Source: JAGLTZ01 sp023135015 (lineage in GTDB: Bacteria > Blakebacterota > Blakebacteria > Blakebacterales > Blakebacteraceae). Taken from it: DNA of 21,664 nucleotides. Below the pieces are notes generated by a model, which saw nothing but the letters and a program-made list of their open reading frames with translations, was not told where the DNA came from and did no database searches. Below, one piece after another: positions 15,179-21,664 of this stretch. Numbering within the stretch: the stretch's first letter is position 1; each line of letters starts with the position of its first letter. The position numbers and the translations under genes were made by a program. The stretch spans positions 1-21,664 of the forward strand of contig DAOVKT010000029.1 of the NCBI GenBank assembly GCA_030631625.1, read 5' to 3'.

Positions 15179-16344
15179 GGGTGTGGGCGGTGGCAGGAGG
15201 AACAGGCGGCCACTTCTACCCGGCTCTGGCGGTCGTAGAGGAGCTGGAGAACCGCATTCCCGGGTTGGAAGTGAAGTTCGCTGTAAGCAGGCGGGGGTTG
15301 GAGGCTCGCGTACTCTCATCCAACAACCGACCTTTTAAGGCTCTGGCAGTGGAAGGGTTTCACCGCCGCGAGGTGATCAGGAATCTGCTGTTTCCATTCA
15401 GGACGGCCGCGGGATTCGGACAGAGCGTATTCGAGGTCATGCGCTTCAGACCTCATGTGGCGTTCGGCACCGGCGGCTTCGTTTCCGGTCCGGGCCTGCT
15501 TGCCGCATGGTGTATGGGAGTGCCCGTTGCCCTGATTGCGCTGGATACGGTGCCCGGGGTTACGATCCGGCTGCTGGCGCCAGTTGCACGCAAGGTGTTC
15601 GTAACGCACGAGCGGGCCGCACAGATCATGGGCGAGCGGGTCGAGGTTGAGGTGATCGGTATACCGGTGAGGCCTTCCGAACCGATGGGTCGGCATACAG
15701 CGAGGACGCGGCTGGGGCTTCCAGCAGACGGTTTTCTCTTCTTCGTAACAGGAGGCTCGCAGGGGTCTGCCGCCTTGAACCGCTCTGTAGGCGAGGCACT
15801 GCCGACCCTTCTGAATATACCGGGCCTCAACATCCTGTGGCAGACCGGACGCGACCGGCTCAGAGAAGTGGAAGAGGTTATCGAGGGAGTGATGGGAGGG
15901 AGGCCCGTAGAGGATCGGGATCGGGTGATCCTGCACCCCTTCTTGGATGAAATGTCTGCAGCGTGGCTGGCGGCCGATCTGGCTCTTTGTCGTGCTGGGG
16001 CCTCCACAATCGCAGAGCTGACGGCCTACGGCGTCCCGGCGCTCCTGGTGCCGCTTCCGACCGCAGCGGGAGGGCATCAGGAGGCGAATGCAACTGCTAT
16101 GGCTGAAGCAGGGGCGGCGTTGCTGCTGCCGGAAGAAGAACTCTCCGGTGAACATCTCGTCCACGAGGTGGGTGCGCTGATCGGCGATCGGGAGCGTCTT
16201 GAGGAAATGGGCGAAGCGGCGGGGAACGCGTCGCGCGAGGGGGGGGCCGGCATCGTGGCCGAAGGGCTTGTCACGATCGCCAGGTGGCTGACCGATCAGG
16301 AAAGAGCAGAGTTGCTCTCCCGCTTCCAGGGAGTGGGTCGGTGA
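15175..16344 (+). CDS. murG: UDP-GlcNAc:lipid I N-acetylglucosaminyltransferase
   Basis: MurG is the GT28 enzyme at the inner face of the membrane that converts lipid I to lipid II. The 389 residues begin with the glycine loop AGGTGGHFYPALA (7-19) and contain FGTGGFVSGPGLLAAW, the second loop VTGGSQGSAALN, CRAGASTIAEL and the nucleotide-sugar motif VPLPTAAGGHQEANA. The last has GG where many homologues have DDH or DNH, but the HQ and NA residues are kept. The ATG overlaps the ftsW stop (ATGA). At 389 residues it is longer than the 355 of E. coli, mostly at the C terminus. Confidence 0.96.
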   Translation: MRVWAVAGGTGGHFYPALAVVEELENRIPGLEVKFAVSRRGLEARVLSSNNRPFKALAVEGFHRREVIRNLLFPFRTAAGFGQSVFEVMRFRPHVAFGTGGFVSGPGLLAAWCMGVPVALIALDTVPGVTIRLLAPVARKVFVTHERAAQIMGERVEVEVIGIPVRPSEPMGRHTARTRLGLPADGFLFFVTGGSQGSAALNRSVGEALPTLLNIPGLNILWQTGRDRLREVEEVIEGVMGGRPVEDRDRVILHPFLDEMSAAWLAADLALCRAGASTIAELTAYGVPALLVPLPTAAGGHQEANATAMAEAGAALLLPEEELSGEHLVHEVGALIGDRERLEEMGEAAGNASREGGAGIVAEGLVTIARWLTDQERAELLSRFQGVGR

Positions 16345-17732
16345 CAAGGTTCACAAGAATAGAACGGATCCATTTCGTCGGGATCGGCGGTATCGGCATG
16401 AGCGGGATCGCTGAGCTGCTTCTTACCCAGGGGTACGTTGTCAGCGGCTCCGACCTCAATCTCACCGAGGTAACCCACCGACTCGAGGAGATGGGCGCTA
16501 CCATATACGAGGGGCATAAAGCCGAGCAAGCGGACGGAGCTCACGCAGTGGTCTACTCCTCCGCCGTAAAGCCCGACAACCCGGAGGTTGTACGCGGCCT
16601 TGAACTCAAGATCCCGGTGATCCGACGCGCTGAGATGCTGGGCGAATTGATGCGGATGCATTTCAGCATCGGTGTTGCCGGAACGCATGGAAAGACCACG
16701 ACCACCAGCATGGTGGGGCACCTGCTCGCAGAAGGGGGACTGGCGCCCACCCAGATTACGGGCGGGAAGGTGCATGAACTGGGCACTTCGATGAGAGTGG
16801 GGGATGGGGAATACCTGGTGGCGGAGGCGGACGAATTCGACCGCTCCTTCCTGCGGCTATTTCCCACCGTTGCCATCATCACCAATGTGGAGGCCGAGCA
16901 CCTGGACACCTACGGCCAGCTGGAGTCGATTGTAGACGCCTTCGTTGAGTTCGCCAACAAGGTCCCCTTTTACGGCGCAGTAGTAGTATGCCTGGATGAT
17001 TCCGGCGTCCGTGGCCTGATCCCCCGCATCGATCGCGCACTTCTGACATATGGTATCACCTCGCAGGCTGACCTGAGAGCGGACGATCTTGAGTTCGAGG
17101 GCACCGGCAGCTGCTTCCACGCCACCTGGAGGGGGAAACCTTTGGGGCCCGTGCATCTGCAGGTCCCCGGTGTTCACAATATCCGCAACTCCCTGGCCGC
17201 CATGAGTGTAGGTCTTCATCTCGATCTCGATCCTCAGACGCTGATCGGTGCACTGGAAACGTTCACAGGTGTGGCGCGGAGATTCGATGTCAGGGGCCAC
17301 TTCCACGACGTGATGGTGGTCGACGACTATGCCCACCATCCCACCGAGGTCGCCGCCACACTTGAGGCGGCCCGCGTCGGTTTCGACCGGCGGATCGTGG
17401 CGGTTTTCCAGCCACATCTATACACCCGTACCCGCGATCTCGCTGAAGAGTTCGGTTCTGCGCTCCTCAATACGGATTTGCTGGTCGTGACCGGTATCTA
17501 CCCTGCAAGAGAAGATCCGGTAGCGGGTGTGACAGGTGAACTTGTGGCCCATGCTGCCCGGGAGCAGGGGCACAGGCGGGTGACCTACCTGCCGGATGCA
17601 TCCCAGGTCCCCGACTGCCTGGCCGGGATGGTGGAGGCAGGTGACATAGTTATAACGATGGGGGCTGGGGATATCTGGATGGCTGCCCGCACCTTTGCCC
17701 AGCGGTTGGAGAAAGAGGGGTTGGGGGAATGA
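16341..17732 (+). CDS. murC: UDP-MurNAc:L-alanine ligase
   Basis: MurC adds the first stem-peptide residue, L-Ala, to UDP-MurNAc. The frame is open from 16284 within murG. The best start is GTG at 16341, which overlaps the murG stop as GTGA with AGGGAG seven bases upstream. It gives 463 residues starting MTRFTRIERIHFVGIGGIGM. Motifs seen are the Rossmann loop GIGGIGMSG (14-22), the ATP loop GTHGKTTTTS (114-123), VEAEHLDTYG, VDDYAHHPTEV, FQPHLYTRT and GAGDIW. The 3' end overlaps murB (ATGA). Confidence 0.96.
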   Translation: MTRFTRIERIHFVGIGGIGMSGIAELLLTQGYVVSGSDLNLTEVTHRLEEMGATIYEGHKAEQADGAHAVVYSSAVKPDNPEVVRGLELKIPVIRRAEMLGELMRMHFSIGVAGTHGKTTTTSMVGHLLAEGGLAPTQITGGKVHELGTSMRVGDGEYLVAEADEFDRSFLRLFPTVAIITNVEAEHLDTYGQLESIVDAFVEFANKVPFYGAVVVCLDDSGVRGLIPRIDRALLTYGITSQADLRADDLEFEGTGSCFHATWRGKPLGPVHLQVPGVHNIRNSLAAMSVGLHLDLDPQTLIGALETFTGVARRFDVRGHFHDVMVVDDYAHHPTEVAATLEAARVGFDRRIVAVFQPHLYTRTRDLAEEFGSALLNTDLLVVTGIYPAREDPVAGVTGELVAHAAREQGHRRVTYLPDASQVPDCLAGMVEAGDIVITMGAGDIWMAARTFAQRLEKEGLGE

Positions 17733-18712
17733 GGTATATCCAGGCACTGGCCGGGGCGCTCCAGAGGACACGTGTGGGGGAGATCCGCCTCGAGGAGCGG
17801 ATGTCCGGTTATACCACGATGGGAGTTGGAGGCCTCTGCCGGGCGCTGGTGAGACCACCCGACCTGGCCAGCCTCGAGCGGCTCATTCAGGTCCTGGGCG
17901 ACCTCAAAGTAAAGTATGTGCCTGTGGGCGGAGGCAGCAACCTGCTGGTATCCGACGAGGGTTTCGAAGGGATCATTATAGCCACAGATGCGCTCCAGGA
18001 GTGGGAGGAGTTCGAGGATTACATACTGAGAGTGGGTGCCGGGGTCGCCACGGCACGGATCGTGAAGTGGGCGAGCGGTCGCAATCTAACCGGTGCGGAA
18101 GGGCTCGCGGGCATACCTGGTACAATAGGCGGTGCTTGTGTGATGAATGCGGGTGGCCGCGGAGGCAGCATAGAAGACTGTCTGCTGCGCGTGGATATCG
18201 TTACCGCGCCTCCGGAGGTACATACGGTTAACGTACAGTCCGAGGCGCTGAGTCTGGCTTATCGCAGCTCCTCCCTGCCTGCGGGCTCAGTCATAGGAAG
18301 GGTGGAACTGAAGTTCGAAGAAGCAGATCAGCCTGGTGCGGTCAGTCAGATGGTGAAGGAACTTCTGGATTACCGCGCAGCCACACAGCCCGCCGGTGTT
18401 CTGAGCGTGGGCAGCGTTTTCAAGAACCCCGAGGGGGATTCTGCCGGCCGGCTGATAGATGAATGTGGCCTTAAGGGACTGCGCGAGGGGGGGGCGGTGG
18501 TGAGCGAGAGGCACGCCAATTATGTGGTGAATACAGGCGGGGCGACGGCGGCACAGATACGGACCCTCATCGGGAGAGTGCGCGATTCGGTGGAAGCGCT
18601 GACGGGAGTCAGGCTGGAGCTGGAGGTGGTGACGCTGGGATTCCCCGGGGATCCACCCCCCGCAATGGCGTGGGTTCCTTCATTGAGCAGAGCCGGAGGA
18701 GGAGTGCGGTGA
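17729..18712 (+). CDS. murB: UDP-N-acetylenolpyruvoylglucosamine reductase
   Basis: MurB is an FAD enzyme that reduces enolpyruvyl-UDP-GlcNAc to UDP-MurNAc with NADPH, so it supplies the MurC substrate. The 327 residues show the FAD-binding GGGSNLLVSD (67-76), GAEGLAGIPGTIGGACVMNAG (122-142), the AYRSSSL segment (177-183), GSVFKNP with the catalytic Ser229, and a C-terminal Glu (ELEV, Glu299). The YRxS arrangement and length fit the shorter type II MurB. The tail beyond residue 305 is extra and Pro- and Gly-rich. The start overlaps the murC stop (ATGA) and the end overlaps ftsQ (GTGA). A ddl gene, often found next in other dcw clusters, is absent. Confidence 0.95.
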   Translation: MRYIQALAGALQRTRVGEIRLEERMSGYTTMGVGGLCRALVRPPDLASLERLIQVLGDLKVKYVPVGGGSNLLVSDEGFEGIIIATDALQEWEEFEDYILRVGAGVATARIVKWASGRNLTGAEGLAGIPGTIGGACVMNAGGRGGSIEDCLLRVDIVTAPPEVHTVNVQSEALSLAYRSSSLPAGSVIGRVELKFEEADQPGAVSQMVKELLDYRAATQPAGVLSVGSVFKNPEGDSAGRLIDECGLKGLREGGAVVSERHANYVVNTGGATAAQIRTLIGRVRDSVEALTGVRLELEVVTLGFPGDPPPAMAWVPSLSRAGGGVR

Positions 18713-19455
18713 GTGGGCAGATGCGTATCAGTGTGCTCGCGGGCATTCTGATCACACTAGGCGGCGTCAGCTTCCTCGCCGGTGCAGCAATGAGTGGCCT
18801 TTCAGGCGCCGCGACATTCACGGTCGAGGAGGTCCGTGTAGATGGAACGCGCTATCTGGATCCGGCGGACCTGCTCGCAATGGCCCAGGCGCAGCGCCTC
18901 ACAGCAGAAGCGGTCAGCACCGAGGACCTGGAGGCGCTCGGGGTGAGGGTTTCGGCCCACCCTCTTGTGGAACGGGTGACAGTGCACCGGAGCCTTCCGG
19001 CATCGGTGGTGATAGAGGTAGAAGAGCTTGTACCCGTCGCCTTTCTGGCGGGATCTCCCATCCGTGGCGTGGATGCCGACGGCAGGGTCCTCGAGGGGAT
19101 CGAGCCGCCCCGCTACGGGGCACTCCCTTTCATAACAGGTATTACTGGAGGGAATGAGGAGGGAGAAGAGGATGCATTGAAACGGGCGGCAACAGTGCTG
19201 CGGAAACTGAGGGAGAGCGCTCCCCGTTTGCTGGACTGGGTATCGGAAGTGCAGCCTCGCGGTGAAGGTGAAATAGCGCTCATACTCTCCAAGGATATCG
19301 TAGTTGTACGCCTCGGGGAACTCAATCTGGATCACATACTGCCGCTGGTCGGTGCGCTGGTGAAAGAGGGCAGGAGACGCCACGCCCTGCTGGCAGAGGT
19401 CGACCTTCGGTTCAAGGATACGGTCATCTATCGAGAGCGGAAAGGGGGCGGATAA
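18709..19455 (+). CDS. ftsQ: Cell division protein FtsQ/DivIB
   Basis: FtsQ is a bitopic membrane protein that recruits FtsL/FtsB and controls the septal synthase. The GTG at 18709 overlaps the murB stop and has GGAGGAGGA five bases upstream, a better choice than the upstream ATG at 18670 inside murB. It gives 248 residues: a membrane segment at about 7-27, a POTRA domain at about 37-105 (FTVEEVRVDGTRYLDPADLL, then HPLVERVTVHRSLPASVVIEV), and a FtsQ/DivIB beta domain with VAFL, GVDADGRVLEG and LPFITG. The sequence is divergent, as usual for this family, but the architecture and the position before ftsA are clear. Confidence 0.92.
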   Translation: MSGQMRISVLAGILITLGGVSFLAGAAMSGLSGAATFTVEEVRVDGTRYLDPADLLAMAQAQRLTAEAVSTEDLEALGVRVSAHPLVERVTVHRSLPASVVIEVEELVPVAFLAGSPIRGVDADGRVLEGIEPPRYGALPFITGITGGNEEGEEDALKRAATVLRKLRESAPRLLDWVSEVQPRGEGEIALILSKDIVVVRLGELNLDHILPLVGALVKEGRRRHALLAEVDLRFKDTVIYRERKGGG

Positions 19456-19459
19456 GCCC

Positions 19460-20698
19460 ATGGCCGCCACAAATCTGATCGCTGGACTGGACATTGGGAC
19501 TACGAAAATCGTAGCTATTATCGCCGAGCCGGACGAGGGCGGATCGCTTCGCATCCTCGGCGTGGGTAAAAGCCCTTCTCTTGGTTTGCGCCGTGGCGTG
19601 GTGGTGAATCTGGAGAAGACGATACGGAGCATACAGGATGCCCTGGATACCGCCGAGAGGCTGGCCGGAGTTGAAATCGGTTCGATTTATGCGGGTATCG
19701 CCGGCGACCACATCCGCAGCATCAACAGCCGCGGTGTGATCGCGGTGAGCAGGCGCGGCAATGAGATCACTCAGCCCGACGTGGACAGGGTGATCGAGGC
19801 CGCCAAGGCGATAGCGCTGCCCATGGACAGGGAGATCATTCACGTGATCCCTCAAGAGTTCATAGTTGATGACCAGTCGGGCATAAGGGATCCGGTCGGC
19901 ATGGCAGGGGTACGGCTTGAGGGGGAGATACATATCATAACCGGGGCTGTGACCAGTGCACAGAACATCTACAAGAGCGTTCAGAGAGCCGGGGTCGAGG
20001 TACACGACCTGGTACTGCAGCCTCTGGCCACTTCGTATGCGGTGCTGACCGAGGATGAGAAGGAGCTGGGCGTTGCCGTGCTCGACCTTGGCGGAGGCAC
20101 TGCCGATCTGGCCGTATTCTACGACGGCTCGATCCGGCACACGGCGGTCATCGGTCTCGGAGGCGAAAATGTCACAAACGACGTGGCCATCGGTCTGCGC
20201 ACACCCAGGAACGAAGCGGAGCGGATAAAGATCGAGCATGGAATAGCTCTGCAGTCGATGGTTGAGAAGGACGAGATCATAGAGGTGCCCGGTGTTGGCG
20301 GCCGTCCATCCCGGGAGGTGTCCCGTGACGTGCTGGCAGCCATCATCGAGCCCCGCATGGAGGAAATCTTCGCGCTCACATTACGGGAGATCCAGCGATC
20401 GGAATACGTCGATCTGCTCACTACCGGCCTGGTTCTGACCGGTGGCGCGGCGATGCTGGAGGGGGCGTGTGAGCTTGCAGAGCAGGTGTTCGACCTGCCT
20501 GTTAAACTGGGCATCCCGACAGGGATAGCCGGTCTTTCCGAGGAGGTCGCCACGCCTATTTATGCGACGGCCGTCGGCCTCCTCAAATATGCGGTAACGG
20601 AAGGGTTGGGACGCGGCAGGCGTTTCCTCTCCACCGGCGGAGGGCTTTTCGACTCGATCCTTGCCCGCATGCGCAGGTGGATGGACGAGTTTTTCTAA
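19460..20698 (+). CDS. ftsA: Cell division protein FtsA
   Basis: FtsA is an actin-like ATPase that anchors FtsZ filaments to the membrane and signals to the divisome. The 412 residues include the phosphate 1 loop AGLDIGTTKIVAII (8-21), the phosphate 2 loop DLGGGTADLAVF (209-220), the adenosine motif GLVLTGGAAMLEG (323-335) and a C-terminal amphipathic helix, LFDSILARMRRWMDEFF (396-412), matching the membrane-targeting sequence. The SHS2 (1C) domain lies at about 80-165. The ATG is four bases after the ftsQ stop, with AGGGGG 11 bases upstream. Confidence 0.97.
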   Translation: MAATNLIAGLDIGTTKIVAIIAEPDEGGSLRILGVGKSPSLGLRRGVVVNLEKTIRSIQDALDTAERLAGVEIGSIYAGIAGDHIRSINSRGVIAVSRRGNEITQPDVDRVIEAAKAIALPMDREIIHVIPQEFIVDDQSGIRDPVGMAGVRLEGEIHIITGAVTSAQNIYKSVQRAGVEVHDLVLQPLATSYAVLTEDEKELGVAVLDLGGGTADLAVFYDGSIRHTAVIGLGGENVTNDVAIGLRTPRNEAERIKIEHGIALQSMVEKDEIIEVPGVGGRPSREVSRDVLAAIIEPRMEEIFALTLREIQRSEYVDLLTTGLVLTGGAAMLEGACELAEQVFDLPVKLGIPTGIAGLSEEVATPIYATAVGLLKYAVTEGLGRGRRFLSTGGGLFDSILARMRRWMDEFF

Positions 20699-20711
20699 AT
20701 AAGGAGCGATT

Positions 20712-20733
20712 GCAACCTTCTGGAAGAGGTTGC
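20712..20733 (+). promoter_or_regulatory. Hairpin in the ftsA-ftsZ gap
   Basis: GCAACC (20712-20717) pairs with GGTTGC (20728-20733), extended by T-A and T-G pairs to give an 8-base-pair stem with a 6-base loop. There is no T-tract, so it is not an intrinsic terminator. It lies in the only sizeable gap of the operon, between ftsA and the ftsZ ribosome-binding site (GGGAGG, 20752-20757). An orphan AAGGAG at 20701-20706 just precedes it. It could be an mRNA processing or stability element that adjusts ftsZ levels; this is inference. Confidence 0.4.
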
Positions 20734-20764
20734 TTACGATCCAAAACAAGCGGGAGGTACAGCA

Positions 20765-21664
20765 ATGACGTTGACCCTGGGACTGGCATCTGAGGGCCAG
20801 GCCATCATGAAGGTGGTCGGTGTCGGAGGAGCCGGAGGTAACGCGGTTAACCGGATGATCGGCGCCGGCTTATCCGGTGTCGAGTTCATATCAGTCAATA
20901 CGGACGCCCAGGCCCTTGATGCGTGCAAGGCCGAGCAGAAGGTGCAGATCGGCACCGGCCTGACCAAGGGATTGGGTGCGGGTGCAAACCCGGAGATCGG
21001 GCGGAGGGCCGCCGAGGAGGACCGTGACGTCATCCACGAGGTCGTAACGGGTGCCGATATGGTTTTCGTGACATGCGGCATGGGAGGTGGAACGGGAACC
21101 GGCGCCGCTCCGATCGTGGCGGAGATCGCCAAGCATCAGGGCGCATTGACCGTCGCGGTTATCACCAAGCCCTTCAATTTCGAAGGGCCGAAACGGATGA
21201 AGAAGGCCGAAGAGGGGATAAAGCAGCTGAAGGAATGCGTCGACACACTGATCGTGATCCCCAACCAGCGGCTGCTGTCCATCACGACAGAGAAAACGAA
21301 GCTGACCGATGCTTTCAAGGTTGCCGACGATATCCTCCTGCACGCCACGCGGGGGATAAGCGATCTGATCATCATCCCCGGTTTGATCAACCTCGATTTC
21401 GCGGATGTGCGTACGGTCATGATGGAAATGGGGGACGCCCTGATGGGTACGGGAGAGGCAACGGGGGAGAACCGTGCAGTAGAGGCCGCTACAGAGGCCA
21501 TTTCGAGTCCGCTTCTGGAGGAGGTCTCGATAGACGGGGCAACAGGACTTCTGGTGAACATTACCGGCGGACCCGGCATGACCCTGAGGGAGGTCAGTGA
21601 AGCAACCGATCTGATCAACCAGGCGGCCGGCAGTGAAGCCAACGTCATCTTCGGAGCCGTGATA
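20765..21664 (+). CDS. ftsZ: Cell division protein FtsZ, 3' end outside the window
   Basis: FtsZ is the tubulin-like GTPase that forms the division ring. The frame runs without a stop from the ATG at 20765 (GGGAGG seven bases upstream) to the right edge, giving 300 residues of an expected 350 to 450 or so. Seen are the N-terminal GVGGAGGNAVNRM (19-31), NTDAQAL (45-51), the tubulin signature GGGTGTG (107-113), NFEGPKRMKKAEEG (138-151), and the T7 synergy loop NLDFADVRTVM (209-219), which completes the GTPase site of the neighbouring subunit. FVTCGMGGG has Cys where Ala is usual just before the signature. The C-terminal linker and conserved tail that binds FtsA are beyond the window. Confidence 0.97.
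   Translation, partial: MTLTLGLASEGQAIMKVVGVGGAGGNAVNRMIGAGLSGVEFISVNTDAQALDACKAEQKVQIGTGLTKGLGAGANPEIGRRAAEEDRDVIHEVVTGADMVFVTCGMGGGTGTGAAPIVAEIAKHQGALTVAVITKPFNFEGPKRMKKAEEGIKQLKECVDTLIVIPNQRLLSITTEKTKLTDAFKVADDILLHATRGISDLIIIPGLINLDFADVRTVMMEMGDALMGTGEATGENRAVEAATEAISSPLLEEVSIDGATGLLVNITGGPGMTLREVSEATDLINQAAGSEANVIFGAVI

Noticed and set aside
16284..16340. N-terminal extension of MurC by 19 residues
   Set aside because: It lies within murG. The GTG at 16341 has a ribosome-binding site and gives the normal N terminus.
18670..18708. ATG start for FtsQ inside murB
   Set aside because: The GTG at 18709 has a GGAGGAGGA site five bases upstream and forms the stop/start overlap seen throughout the cluster.
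20710..20793. Short TTG-initiated frame in the ftsA-ftsZ gap after AAGGAG
   Set aside because: The spacing to the ribosome-binding site is only three bases, the start codon is weak, the frame covers the hairpin and runs into ftsZ out of frame, and the product has no recognisable features.

Overview
The window is an almost complete dcw (division and cell wall) cluster on the + strand, preceded by two genes that are not part of it. Everything recognisable is on the + strand. The base composition is GC-rich with some AT-rich intergenic stretches. MurE carries the DNPR signature of meso-diaminopimelate-adding enzymes, which suggests a DAP-type, Gram-negative-like wall. The first gene is an M6-type metallopeptidase ending in a YPNP-type sorting domain, and the second resembles DUF5683 proteins. 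Both are typical of the FCB side of the bacterial tree (Bacteroidota, Gemmatimonadota and candidate phyla such as Krumholzibacteriota, Latescibacterota or Fermentibacterota). I cannot name the organism further from this sequence alone.

Layout: (1) 2-2248, the 3' part of a secreted M6 metallopeptidase whose HExxH zinc motif lies just off the left edge. (2) 2251-3609, a secreted or membrane protein built from two copies of a DUF5683-like module. (3) 3610-4155, a 546-base non-coding region with several short hairpins, three helically phased A-tracts, a plausible promoter, and three TGGGN boxes exactly 10 bases apart that match known MraZ operators. (4) 4156-21664, the cluster: mraZ, a STAS-domain gene, rsmH, ftsL, ftsI (with two PASTA domains), murE, murF, mraY, a 48-codon small gene, murD, ftsW, murG, murC, murB, ftsQ, ftsA and ftsZ. 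ftsZ runs off the right edge.

The genes read as one operon. Most junctions are 4-base stop/start overlaps (ATGA, GTGA or TTGA), and the only internal gap above 50 bases is the 66 bases between ftsA and ftsZ. MurC, MurD, MurE and MurF build the UDP-MurNAc-pentapeptide after MurB makes UDP-MurNAc. MraY and MurG make lipid I and lipid II. FtsW and FtsI polymerise and cross-link septal peptidoglycan. FtsQ and FtsL recruit and activate them, and FtsA tethers the FtsZ ring to the membrane. MraZ probably autoregulates the operon from the TGGGN boxes. No ddl is present between murB and ftsQ.

The least ordinary items are a STAS protein lacking the phosphorylatable serine between mraZ and rsmH, an unrecognised 48-residue protein between mraY and murD, the structured promoter region, and the duplicated DUF5683-like protein. 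I found no RNA genes, insertion sequences, CRISPR arrays or signs of recent transfer.
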